Source: Microdochium bolleyi
Taxonomy: Eukaryota > Ascomycota > Sordariomycetes > Xylariales > Microdochiaceae
Assembly (NCBI GenBank): GCA_001566295.1
Contig: KQ964245.1
Location: 3,787,524-3,851,523, forward strand
Length of the DNA: 64,000 nucleotides
Direction: 5' to 3'
Below the pieces are notes generated by a model. That model was given only the letters and a program-made list of their open reading frames with translations, was not told the origin of the DNA and searched no databases. This document shows, piece by piece, positions 23,201 through 32,891 of this stretch. Positions within the stretch are counted from its first letter, which is position 1, and each line of letters begins with the position of its first letter. The position numbers and the translations under genes are program-made.

Positions 23201-24681
23201 ACGTCGATGCGCAACTGCATTGGCCATGGTGAAATGAAACCACCGTTCAAGCAGTAAAGGTGCATCCATATATACCGTAGCCAGAGGAACAACTTACCCA
23301 GAAAAAACAACGATAACAGCGAGCCCGTCCTGGGATCCCCGAGGTTTCCCAGCTACACAGGCGAACCAAACACTGAACGACCAAGACGATGTCCCGCAAA
23401 GCCATTGTAACAGCAGGAGAAGAAGAAACTCATAGGCTTACTCTGATCCGAACCACTGATCAACACGGAAAGAAGAAGTGTATCATGAGCCCGTTGTCCA
23501 TCCAAAGACGGGTGCTCAGACGTGTGGCCATAGCGGCCGTGCTTCTCGCAGAAGCTCTCGACCTTGAACCGCCTGCGCCAAAGTGAATACAGAAAATAAA
23601 ATAAGTAACACTATCACTTGGAGAACAACGGGGGCCGGCTCGTGGACTCCGGATCCTGTTGCTTGTGCGGGAGGGTGATCTCCGAGACGTCGCCTGGCGC
23701 TGGATCTCTTTTGAATATATACGCATGAGGCGCAGATAGACTGACGGGTCTATCTGTCGTTCGGAAATCCCACCCTGCCCGGAATCTAGAGAGCTTGGTC
23801 GGGTTTAGGCATGCGTTCACGTTCCTCTGCCTCTTCGGACTCTTACGGTCCCTGGCTAGAAATATCATGGGGTTCCTTCGCCCAGCTCAAAAGAATGGTA
23901 GCAGAGATAGCGAGGGAGAGAGACAGAGACACAGAGAGAGAACAGTGCCCCTCAACACACGGCAGAGAAGCTACTATACCATCGCTGTGCCGGCTCTGAT
24001 GTATGTGTACGGGCCAAATCAACCTTCCCTTTCTCCTATCCTGGAGTACATCCAATGGCGCAAGTTTTCTTCAATCTTCCTTTTCTTGAGTTGTTTTATG
24101 TAGATGAGCTTCATGGGTCCTGCTCAATGGGTAAGTCTCCAAGGCTCTACAAAGCCCGGAAGAAAACAGTCGTACGCATGGGCTTTGTATAACGTGTCCT
24201 GCTGTCTGGATGGGAAGATGTACTTGACACGCTCCCTTACCGTTGGTGACATGAGATTGGAAAAGCAGTTTGTATAATTTGGGGGGAGAAAGGGGACTTC
24301 AGTTCACGAGGAAAGACAATCCGTCCGTACAGGCCCTGAGAACACTGAATGACCGTTGTGGGGTGTGATCCATGGAGGACATGTTTTTTCCCCATCCGAA
24401 GCCTTGGTCTCACAAGCCTGAGTGAAGAAGCATCAGGGATTTCTTGAAAGACGCCAAATCATTCCAGCTCGTGTGTATTAAGTAATGTATCGATCGTGCT
24501 GATCGAATGAAGTCTTGTGCTCCTTTACATGGGTGTGCTATACGACTTCTCGCAGCCCAGTCTGGCCTACCTCTGAGCAGGACTAGTCCCAATATCAGAT
24601 ACCACAGACGTTATCGGCCACTGTCTATCCCTCTTGATGCTACTCATCCTGTATCTCCCGAGAAGCCGCTGGGCGTAATGC
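14213..24681. other. 10.5 kb interval with no convincing gene
   Basis: I found no frame here with recognisable domains, splice-consistent exons or coding-like composition. Base composition is close to the rest of the window rather than AT-rich, so it does not look like a RIP-mutated island. No reverse transcriptase, transposase, terminal repeats or rRNA are evident. Small-scale features are a CAGCCAGCCATC-type direct repeat near 22105-22140, a GGAT run near 22307-22320, a duplicated CTCTAAGCAG near 19873-19893, and a GA-rich patch near 23907-23941. The longest frame (15494-16441, -, 315 codons) is rich in Arg, Ser, Cys and Trp and looks like chance. Likely contents are long regulatory flanks, non-coding RNA or unrecognisable remnants. 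Confidence 0.5.
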
Positions 24682-25812
24682 CTATAACCCCGCAGACGCG
24701 TGGGAAACCTCAGATGGCCGTGTCCTCGCCTGGGGCATTAGTCCGAGCAAACGGCCACGTTGCTCGGCGGGCTTGAGCTTGAGACCTGGCGGCTTCCCGA
24801 TCGCAGATCCATGTGCAGCCCACATCGGTGACGAACTTCTCTCTTGGGCACCTGTCCTCGTCTTCTCCCCCGTAGAGTGTGCCCCCTCTACCGGATCGGC
24901 AGGTTCCAGCTGCACCCCGCTCCTCCACGCGAGCGTCGCGGCCAGACTGTCGAAGTGTATTGAGTCTGCCATTCGATGATGGCGGAAGTTGATGATGAGG
25001 TTGTTGACAAAGCACAATACGTGACCGTTCTTTTCGCGGAAGGCCTTCTCAGTAGGAGTGTTGCCAGGCATCTTCACGAAGGTCAGGCATTTGTCTGCTA
25101 CCGCCTCACTGCAGGCCGCTACGAGCGCCCGGCCGTCAGAGGTCTGCATTGTGGATGTGACGATCCTCTCTAGCTCACACGGCTTGGACGCGGTATCGAC
25201 TGCGCGCCGGAAACTGTCCGTGTCTTCAGACGCGGGCGCTTTCCGCAGGGCAAGCTTTTGCCGTCGCAGCATGTATCTTGTGATGCTCGGCAGGTTCTCG
25301 CGCACGCCGCTGGGCTGAATGCCGTTCTGCGTGAGCGTGGTGAAGAGTTGAAGGCCGGACTTGTCCGCCTTGCTCGGCTGTTTCTTGAGCAGTGGCGTAC
25401 CCGCATCGGAGCCGAGCAGGAGAGCAGCAAGCACGTCAAGATCTGAGACGCGCCATGGGTGGAAGACGTTCTCGCGGACCGTGGCGAAATTCCTCTCCCA
25501 GCTCTTGGAGCGCTTGTTGAACTCGTTGATCCTCTTGTTGATGGCTTTCAGCTCAAAAGCCCTTGGCTTCACTGAGCTATGCGGCGTGCCATCGATGACC
25601 GGATCATGTGGCCGGACGGCCCTGCAGTCCTCGGCGTCGAGGTCGATGAGCAGCGGAGGCGCGTCAAAGATCGGGAAGCGCTCACGTGCTGGCGTCTGTC
25701 TGATCTTGGGCCAGCGTGGTCGCCAATGTGCGTGGCGCTTCTGGTCGCGCGACAGAGTTGCTGGGTTGGCAGTGCTGCGGGCGACAGACCTGCAGAGCGG
25801 TTGTTGTATCAT
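24682..25812 (-). CDS. Unrecognised fungal protein with a mitochondrial-type presequence
   Basis: A single frame encodes 376 residues from the ATG at 25812. I do not recognise the family. The first 45 residues are rich in Arg, Ser and Ala with almost no acidic residues (MIQQPLCRSVARSTANPATL, then SRDQKRHAHWRPRWPKIRQT), which suits a mitochondrial presequence. The body looks helical, with segments such as NKRINEFNKRSKSWERNF, then VSDLDVLAALLLGSDAGTPL and LPSITRYMLRRQKLALRK. The helix-rich layout recalls fungal mitochondrial expression factors, but no repeat motif is clear. A 48-codon upstream extension in frame (Ser/Leu-rich, through a GA repeat) is judged untranslated. The tail after about residue 320 changes character (Gly/Thr/Arg-rich), so a missed intron or longer C-terminus is possible. 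Confidence 0.6.
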   Translation of the reverse strand: MIQQPLCRSVARSTANPATLSRDQKRHAHWRPRWPKIRQTPARERFPIFDAPPLLIDLDAEDCRAVRPHDPVIDGTPHSSVKPRAFELKAINKRINEFNKRSKSWERNFATVRENVFHPWRVSDLDVLAALLLGSDAGTPLLKKQPSKADKSGLQLFTTLTQNGIQPSGVRENLPSITRYMLRRQKLALRKAPASEDTDSFRRAVDTASKPCELERIVTSTMQTSDGRALVAACSEAVADKCLTFVKMPGNTPTEKAFREKNGHVLCFVNNLIINFRHHRMADSIHFDSLAATLAWRSGVQLEPADPVEGAHSTGEKTRTGAQERSSSPMWAAHGSAIGKPPGLKLKPAEQRGRLLGLMPQARTRPSEVSHASAGL

Positions 25813-27402
25813 TGTCGTGTGATGGGCAGGGACTGGGCCAGTGTCGTCTGGGAGAGTGGTGAAATGAAGGTAAGAGAGCGAGAGAGAGAGAGAGACGAGG
25901 ATGGACGAGTCTGTCTGAGTGGGAGACGCAACGGGCGGCCCGGCTTGCAGGGTCAATTCAAGTTGTTGGAGTACTGGAAGGAACCCGGGAGAGACCAGCA
26001 GAGCTGGCCACTTGCAAGTTACCTTAATTACCCCTCTTCAGGGAGGATGCTGCTGCACTCGGAGGCTGACAAGAAGCTAAATCTAGCGGTCGTTGCTGCT
26101 GGTGCTGTCACCCTCTGCGACCTATGTCCTGGAACATTCTGCGTTCCGTGATCCTGCCATGACCTGTGGCACATCTCTGGCCGGATCACTTTTATGATTG
26201 TTCTCTATCGCTCCCACAAGCCCGCTCTTCCTGGCGCGCACTGCGCACTGACAAGTCGCACCCATCGTCGCTACGTGTTGGCTGAGGGTCGCCCAGTGGG
26301 ACCTTCCCCAGGAATACCGACGGGCGACACTGGGGCGACGGGGCATTTTAGCGGCGCGGCCTGCGGATCTGGGGCCTGGAGGGGCCGGCCCTGGTCGCGA
26401 GGGACAGCCCCTGGGAGGACTCGCAGCTGCGACTGTGGGTGTCGCGTGTGCAGGTTTCCTGGCCCTGTCCGGGGACAATGTCCATACCGACGCGTGTGCT
26501 TGAGATGTTGCAATGGCAATGCCTGCCTGGAGCAGAGCCTCTGTTGTCCATTGCGACAACAATTGGCTGGAGTGCCACTCACTCAACCTCCAAGCGAACA
26601 GGTCCTAAAGGGCTCACACCATCACAGCAACTTGCAGGCAGCCCCGGCCGGACCCGCCCACGCTACTGCAGCGTTGTGTCCTGCCTCGTTCAAGGTCCAA
26701 CTGCGCGAAATGAGACGTCCCACTGTCCCTTTGTCCAAGGGTCGCGGATCTGTCGGCCGCCCGGCTGCGTCGACCATGCACTCACCTGGACAGTGTCTTG
26801 CTGGGAGAGACAGTCTGCGATGAAGAGCAGCACTTCGTCCATCATACACAGCCCGGCACGTCGCTCTTCCAGGACTCCCATGCTAGTTACCACCCACAGC
26901 TTCAGACTAGTTTGGTCTGGACCCAGCATTGGCGAATCTGGTAAAGGAAGCATTCCCCAAGTGTCTCGAGGACTTCACGCGATATCGACCCGTACTGTAA
27001 GCTGCTACAGACAGAGAACTGGATCCGTTCCCGAATCAGATCAACTCCTCGGTGACCCGATCAAGAGATACACCATGTGATATTGAGTGCAAGAGTGCCA
27101 CCTCGAATAGGCCATTGTCACTGAACCCCCAGCCTCGTGCTTATGTCAGCGTGCTGCCTTATCGCTGGACCATCCGCGATAAAGTGAGAGCTCCACCAGC
27201 ATTTCGGCCCTGCCAAGCGTCATGGCTCTCAACTCCGTCCCCGTCTCTCCAAGACAACACACCAGCACAACCATCATCAACGACGACCACAATCACCCGA
27301 GCAGTCAACCACTCCCGATACCCCCCCCCCCCCCCCAGGAGGATCGGTAAAGACACACCCACACGGACCCCGATCCCAAAGCCCCACAAGTTAGCCACCA
27401 CG
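25813..27402. other. Divergent intergenic region upstream of SYF2
   Basis: About 1.6 kb lies between the mitochondrial-type gene (-) and SYF2 (+). It contains a GA microsatellite near 25876-25896, and the SYF2 leader with a run of 16 cytosines at 27321-27336. Other open frames are proline/arginine-rich shadows without family resemblance. Confidence 0.5.
27321..27336 (+). repeat. C16 homopolymer in the SYF2 leader
   Basis: Sixteen consecutive cytosines lie 66 bases before the SYF2 ATG, within the probable 5' untranslated region. The exact count should be treated with care because homopolymers are error-prone in sequencing. Confidence 0.85.
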
Positions 27403-28452
27403 ATGCCGCCCAGGAAGCGAAAGACCGCGGCCGCGGCGCGCGCAGAGGCAGCCGCCGCCGAGATCGAAAAGACACAGGCCGAGGAGGAGGTTGTTGCCGA
27501 GCAGGACACGAATCCTGCTACGGTGGCCTCGGAGACGGAGATGCCCGACGCAGAACCTTTACAGCCAGCAGACGCCGAAAGCTCAATACCTTCAGAGCCT
27601 GCCGCGCCACCCAAACCAGTGAGCGACGCAGCGACAGCCACACAGACAGACTCGGGAGCAGCCTCGTCGTCGTCGTCATCATCAGCACCAGCAGCGCCGA
27701 AATCCACCTCCGCTGACCGCATGGCGCGCTTCCGCGCCCTGCAGGCCCGTGCCAAGACCTCGAGCGACCAGAACCTCGCCGAGGCGACCAAGGAGACGCA
27801 GCGGCTCGCGGCGGACCCCTCGGCGCTGACGGCGCTCAACCGGCGGCGCGACATTGCCGCGCACAAGCTGCTCAAGGCGGACACGGAGGACCGGGGCGAC
27901 GACTTTGAGCGCAAGCGCGCGTGGGACTGGACGGTCGAGGAGTCGGAGCGGTGGGACAAGCGCCTCAAGAAGAAGGCCGCGCGGCGGGACGACAACGCGT
28001 TCCAAGACTACCGCGCCGAAAGCAGCAAGGTGTACAAGCGGCAGGTGCGCGAGAATATGGCGGGCGCGGAGAATATGCAGCGGTACGAGAAGGACAAAAT
28101 GGCCGCGATCGAGCGGGCCGCGGCGAGCGGCGGGCTGGACATTGTGGAGACGGAAGACGGCGAGCTGATCGCCGTGGACAAGGACGGCAGCTTCTACTCG
28201 ACGGCCGACTCGACGTCGTTTGTGGAGAACAGGCCCGACCGCACGGCCGTGGACCGGCTCGTCGCGGACATGAAGAAGGCCGAGGAGGCGAGGTTGCGCA
28301 AGCGGCGCGAGCGCATGGCGCAGAACGGCGACGACGGGGACGTCACGTACATCAACGAGAAGAACAAGCAGTTCAACCAGAAGCTGGACCGGTTCTACAA
28401 CAAGTACACAGCCGAGATCCGGGACAGCTTCGAGAGGGGTACGATGATATAG
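27403..28452 (+). CDS. SYF2: Pre-mRNA-splicing factor SYF2
   Basis: Syf2 is a spliceosome component associated with the NineTeen (Prp19-related) complex that stabilises the catalytically activated spliceosome. One uninterrupted frame gives 349 residues. The first 110 are a disordered Ala/Glu/Ser-rich region with a basic start (MPPRKRKTAAAARAEAAAAE). The conserved SYF2 domain follows: MARFRALQARAKTSSDQNL, then RKRAWDWTVEESERWDKRLK, VYKRQVRENM and YINEKNKQFNQKLDRFYNKY near the C-terminus. The ATG at 27403 is chosen because the longer in-frame upstream sequence runs through the C16 tract and lacks conservation. The gene converges on COQ11 with 328 bases between the stop codons. Confidence 0.93.
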   Translation: MPPRKRKTAAAARAEAAAAEIEKTQAEEEVVAEQDTNPATVASETEMPDAEPLQPADAESSIPSEPAAPPKPVSDAATATQTDSGAASSSSSSSAPAAPKSTSADRMARFRALQARAKTSSDQNLAEATKETQRLAADPSALTALNRRRDIAAHKLLKADTEDRGDDFERKRAWDWTVEESERWDKRLKKKAARRDDNAFQDYRAESSKVYKRQVRENMAGAENMQRYEKDKMAAIERAAASGGLDIVETEDGELIAVDKDGSFYSTADSTSFVENRPDRTAVDRLVADMKKAEEARLRKRRERMAQNGDDGDVTYINEKNKQFNQKLDRFYNKYTAEIRDSFERGTMI

Positions 28453-28780
28453 AGAGCGTTAGGTGCGCGGGCCGTGTGAAGGCCGCAGGGCTAGTCTGGC
28501 ATGGGCCAAAGAAGTCGGTCACAGCGAATGTTTACAAGTCTAGATTCATATTGGCTAATTGGAAGCATCATCATACAACTCTATTTCTCTCATTGCTGTC
28601 TATGGTAGGGGCAAACTGGCATCAGCGACTGTGTGATACAATACACACTCCATAAAAGGAGGATACAACAATAACGAGCTCTTCGATGGTGAACGCTTCC
28701 CGCTGCTCCGAGAACGTACCCGACGTGCGCCCTTGGCCACATCATACTTGTTTGGCTCCTCCTGGCACCTGCTGACATCC
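28453..28780. other. Convergent gap between SYF2 and COQ11
   Basis: A 328-base segment holds the two 3' ends. No gene or distinct element is seen. Confidence 0.5.
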
Positions 28781-29305
28781 TCAGAGCATCCCCTTTCTCC
28801 ACGCCCGAGTGGCCAGCTCCTCGAGCTGCGGCACCTCCACAGGGCCCCTGACGCTCTGGTCATCGAGCGCCTCGACGACCGCCTGCGCGACCACATCCGC
28901 CTTGAGCGGCTTCACACCTGCGGCGCCCATGAACCCGCCCAGCACGCCGCCCGTGATGCCGTTGAACAACGCGCCCGCGCCCGTCATCCCGGCCATGGCC
29001 ATCGTGATGGGCCTGCTCGCGTCGTACATCATCGGCGCGCGGATGAACACGCCCCTCAGCCCGCGGCCGGGCGATACTCCGCTGCTGCCCGTGTCAAACT
29101 CGCGCGCAATGGTCTCCTCGGCCTCGCGCTTCGTCCGGATGTACCGCGCGGGCAGCACGGGCGCGCCGCCCGCGGCCGACATGTACGCGAACGCGCTGGC
29201 GCCCGCATCGGCGGCGACTTTTGCCAGCATGATGGCGCTGTCGCGGTTCATGTTCTCGTACGTGAGCTGCTCCCGCGTCTCGGGCGGGCGGATGTCGTCC
29301 GCGGC

Positions 29306-29345
<40 letters not shown>

Positions 29346-29758
29346 TCACCGGCCGTCTTCTTGTCCGTCTTGCTGTACTGCACCTTGCGGTCCAGCGGGT
29401 TGCCCGGCCGCGGGTCCGATGAGAACGCCCGCCGCAGCCCGGCGATGGGGCTCTCCTGCCCGCTTACGGCCTTCTTGTAGTCCGCCTCGAGGAGGATGCC
29501 CATGCTGTGCACGACGTAGTCGGCGCCGCTGAGCAGGGAGGCGTATGTGCTGGGCCGCAGCAGGTCGCCGCGCTCCCAGGTGACCTTGTGCGCCCAGGAA
29601 GGGGGCTGAGGGGAGGACGTGATGGCGGCCCAGTTCGGGTTGCCGGAGCGGCTGACGGAGGTGACGTCCCAGCCGCGGGCGACAGCGTGCTTGCATATGC
29701 GCGAGCCGACGAAGCCGTTGCCGCCGCAGACGATGAGGCGCTTGGTTGTTGATGCCAT
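28781..29758 (-). CDS. COQ11: COQ11-like NAD(P)-binding protein (ubiquinone biosynthesis, atypical SDR)
   Basis: This is a 325-residue atypical short-chain dehydrogenase of the yeast Coq11 family, related to complex I subunit NDUFA9. In yeast, Coq11 associates with the mitochondrial CoQ synthome and modulates coenzyme Q synthesis. The protein begins directly at the Rossmann strand, KRLIVCGGNGFVGSRICK (GGNGFVG at about residues 10-16). The family blocks VTSVSRSG, DYVVHSMGILLE and RYIRTKREAEETIAREF follow. A serine homopolymer, encoded by a trinucleotide repeat, sits between the NDxR and YENMNR blocks. The start at 29758 matches yeast Coq11, which also begins at the fold. An in-frame ATG at 29917 would add a 53-residue Arg/Ser-rich extension that could serve as a presequence and should not be dismissed. 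The gene is divergent from YAF9. Confidence 0.88.
29306..29345. repeat. GCT/AGC trinucleotide repeat encoding poly-serine in COQ11
   Basis: About a dozen GCT-type triplets on the + strand are read as AGC serine codons by COQ11 on the - strand, with one or two variant triplets at the end. The resulting run of about eleven serines is not part of the conserved SDR fold. Confidence 0.85.
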
Positions 29759-30307
29759 GGCCGACAAGAAGTGTGTAGATCGGATAGGACGTGAATGTGA
29801 GGGAGCTTGGCGTTGAGCCGGGACTGGAGCTGTTGAAGATGTCGAACGATGTGCTTGGTGGTGGGCTGACGGAGCTATGCGGGGAGTGCGTTGGCGAACA
29901 GAGCTCTTCCTCGACACAGGCTGGACTCAATTGACTTATATGAGAGAGGAGCTGGCCAGATATGTCATGCCCTCAGGTCCTGGGTGCATCTGGGTGTGGT
30001 TATGGTTGATGGTGCATGTCGGATGACAGCTGCAAGAGTGCTCAGAAAACCGGGGAGGGCTCCGGATGGACGACATCATCACCATAACGCTCTCTGCATG
30101 TGCAAGTGCGTTATGCTGCTCGGCCGACACAGGGTGCAAGTGCGGCCCCACACGGCATCGGTGAGGGCTGTCCTCCGATAAATTTCAGTGGGGCACACCT
30201 CCAGGCTCGCGACACGCTTCAGGACAGCGATCCTCTTCTCCATCTTCACACCAGCAGCCCAGCCACCACCACCCCTTCTCCCACAGCTCTCACGCACTGC
30301 ACTTACC
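29759..30307. promoter_or_regulatory. Divergent promoter of COQ11 and YAF9
   Basis: This 549-base interval separates two outward-facing starts and must contain both promoters unless transcripts overlap. No specific binding site is asserted. The YAF9-proximal part is pyrimidine- and CACC-rich (about 30245-30300), typical of fungal leaders. Confidence 0.5.
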
Positions 30308-31162
30308 ATGGCGCCAGTCCAAGGCAAGCGCGTCAAGGGCGTCCAGGTCTACCGGCCCTTCATCTACGGTACCACCGCCCGGCCCTTCAACGACACAGAC
30401 AACCCAAAACCCCCCGGCGTGCCCATCGACCACACCCACTCGTGGCAGGTCTTCGTCAAGGGCGTCGACGACACCGAAGTCTTCTACTGGCTCCGCCGCG
30501 TCCAGTTCAAGCTCCACGAGTCCATCCCGAACCACCTACGCACCATCGACGCCGAATCCATCATCCGCGACAACGAGTCCAAGCCCCCCAGCAAGCGCCA
30601 AAAGGGCTTCGTCGTCAGCGAGACAGGCTGGGGCGAGTTCGAGATAACCATTAAGCTCTACTACGACTCCAAGAGCGGCGAGAAGCCTCAGACGCTGTAT
30701 CACCACCTGCGCCTGCACCCGTACGGCCGCACCGAGGCCGAGAAGGAGGCTATGCGCAGCGGCGGCGAGGTGGTCGCGTGGGTCTATGAGGAGCAGCTCT
30801 TCAATGAGCCCTTCGAGGAATTCTACAAGGCCCTCACCACGGGCGCGCACGACAAAGGAGCCAGCACACCTGCGACCACCGGCGGCGGCAAGGGGAAAGG
30901 GAAGGGCAAGTCGGTCCCGCCAACACCGACATTCACCCAGGACGGCGAGGTCAAGGAGCGCAGCGCCATGATCCCTGCCGTGACCCGCCCAGGGCACCCG
31001 TTCAGCAAGGAGACCGAGGCCCTTGAGATTAAGCGCATCAAGGAAGCCGGGGACAAGGTGCACCAGATGATTTCCGAGGCCAACCGCGCAGTCAAGGAGA
31101 AGGAGGCAGAGCTGATCAGGCTCAAGGCGGAGAACGCGGCCGCCGCAGCTTCGGGTGCTTAG
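30308..31162 (+). CDS. YAF9: YEATS-domain protein YAF9 (SWR1 and NuA4 complexes)
   Basis: Yaf9 is the acetyl-lysine-reading subunit shared by the SWR1 remodelling complex and the NuA4 acetyltransferase. A single frame encodes 284 residues. The YEATS domain covers about residues 10-150. Visible blocks are KGVQVYRPFIYGTTARPF, then HTHSWQVFVKGVDDTEVFYW, RVQFKLHESIPN, ETGWGEFEITIKLYYD and YHHLRLHPYG. After a Gly/Lys-rich linker (GGGKGKGKGK) comes the C-terminal coiled coil (EALEIKRIKEAGDKVHQMIS, then EANRAVKEKEAELIRLKAEN). It ends with a TAG at 31160-31162. The same frame stays open for a further 141 codons (see the next entry). The ATG at 30308 starts the conserved N-terminus. Confidence 0.95.
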   Translation: MAPVQGKRVKGVQVYRPFIYGTTARPFNDTDNPKPPGVPIDHTHSWQVFVKGVDDTEVFYWLRRVQFKLHESIPNHLRTIDAESIIRDNESKPPSKRQKGFVVSETGWGEFEITIKLYYDSKSGEKPQTLYHHLRLHPYGRTEAEKEAMRSGGEVVAWVYEEQLFNEPFEEFYKALTTGAHDKGASTPATTGGGKGKGKGKSVPPTPTFTQDGEVKERSAMIPAVTRPGHPFSKETEALEIKRIKEAGDKVHQMISEANRAVKEKEAELIRLKAENAAAAASGA

Positions 31163-31743
31163 GCTGCACCCAGAGGTGTTAGTATCGCCGCAGGCAGGAT
31201 CGGAGGAAGGGGAGGAGGTAGGGCAGGCCGCACACCCAAGAAGGCAACGCCGAAGAAGCGTGACACGTCGTCGCCAAACTCGAGCAGCGAAGCAGACGAG
31301 GGGAATCCCCCAGACTTCAGCGCGGCCGACAGCAAAGTAGACCACTGGCAGCGCAGCGGAGGCAGCGCCGACAGCACCGAGAGCACTGACAGCCAGGCCA
31401 GCGGCAGCAGCGCGTCTAGTGTCGTTGTGGTCAGCAGCCAGCCGGCCGCCCCTGCCACACCGCCGCCGTCACATATAGTACGCCTGCGAGTGGGTCCATT
31501 GGCGCTCTCACAGGTCCTCGACAACGATGACGAGCAGCATCTGCCGAGGGAGTCGATAGAGAGCGACGACCCCATCGTGGTGGATTAGCCGTCTTCATCA
31601 TCGACGAGGAAGTCTTCATCACGGGTGAGGAAGACGCCCAGGAGGTATCTTTGACCGCACGCATTGCCCGGCAGCGTGCAAGTCCCATCGAGGAACCAAG
31701 CTCAGCGTATGTGGCAATCGTCATTACTCCACGATCACAATGA
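31163..31743 (+). other. Coding-like segment in frame with, and directly behind, YAF9
   Basis: Immediately after the YAF9 TAG the same frame is open for 141 codons to a TAG at 31586-31588. It reads as a disordered, basic-then-acidic protein tail (GRTPKKATPKKRDTSSPNSS, later RVGPLALSQVLDNDDEQH and ESIESDDPIVVD). A second frame, shifted by two bases, is open from about 31531 to a TGA at 31741-31743 and continues in similar style (DEEVFITGEEDAQEV, later SSAYVAIVITPRSQ). No ATG begins either frame. Possibilities are a stop-codon readthrough or alternatively spliced YAF9 tail, a 3' exon of another gene, or a decayed gene. Chance openness in GC-rich sequence is also possible. Confidence 0.35.
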
Positions 31744-32891
31744 AGTCGCCAAGCTGGGTGTTCTGTGTCAAGCAGTACGCATAAGCTTACTCCCAGCCCC
31801 CGACAGCATGAGATAAAGATTTTAAAATATGTTTTGCGAGCAAGATACCCGCGGCGGCTCGCTTGTTGGTTTGGGGAGGAACATGCCCTTCAGATGCTGT
31901 TTCGCGAGGCTAACTTTCAAGGATTCGAAAAGTGTATCTGCGTTCTAGGACCCTCCAGGTTGAACCACTCCATCTTCATAGAGCATCGATGTGTATACGC
32001 GCAGGATAGGATGGAAGTATTCCTATCCCTAGGACCGGACCTCTGGGGCGATCATCACGGCCACAGGGGACACGGGAGTCCAGGGCTACTACACAGGGGC
32101 ACAAGCAGAAATAGCAGAATCATCGTACACAACTATGCTTCGTCTCGACTTTGCACGCCAGTAGATCGCTTGTAGAGGTGAAAAGGCAACTGGATACTTT
32201 TCTCGCATGCATGAGCCCTTGTGATCAAACAATGCAGTATTAGACAACTCGGGCGGACAGTCGCCACTTTGAAGAGGATGCACCTCATACTCTCTGTAGA
32301 TTACAATACCTATGCCGCCTGTGAAACAAGATGCGCGACCCAGCTTTTTGTCACTCGCGTAGAAATCCATCTGAGTACGCTTCAGTTGTTGTCATTGTTT
32401 TCCTTTTTCTTTCTATTGACCATGTATAAGGGCTACTTCTTGATGATCTTGCTTGCTGAAGCCCTTTCGTTTTTCAATCTTTGTTCAAAGAGAGAGAGAG
32501 AGAGAGGTGGTGTTAGTTTGAGAGTGTGTGTGGCTAAGCCTTCCAGTATCTGGAGAAGCGCCATTACCAATATCCGGACAAAAGAGATGCAGCGTCAAGC
32601 CGTCTGTGCAGTGCGATGCTTATGTGCTCGCGGACGTCGTGGCTCTCTCAGTGAGCCCGAGTGGTCCAAAAAAACAAAACCTAGTCAATCCGCGCGCCGT
32701 CCTGATATAGAGGGGGGATATGTCCTACAGAAAGCAAAGTCCTTCCTCACCAGCCGAGCTCTATGAGCTTCCCCATGTACTTTTTCCTGTTTTCCAAATT
32801 CGCTCCTAACGCCAGTGCTGTACCCAAAAATCAGACATAAACTTGGTCTCATTAAACGTTGATGGTGGAATGGACCGCTCTTTCGAGCGGT
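31744..32891. other. Convergent region between YAF9 and MDM34
   Basis: This 1.1 kb stretch is comparatively T-rich, with no credible gene. It contains a GA dinucleotide run near 32490-32508. It should hold the MDM34 3' UTR. Confidence 0.45.

Noticed and set aside
27159..27995. 278-codon - strand frame opposite SYF2
   Set aside because: Antisense shadow of a GC-rich gene; the + strand encodes the clearly conserved SYF2 domain.
29281..29345. CRISPR-like or satellite array
   Set aside because: It is a simple trinucleotide repeat inside COQ11; no spacer-repeat architecture occurs anywhere in the window.
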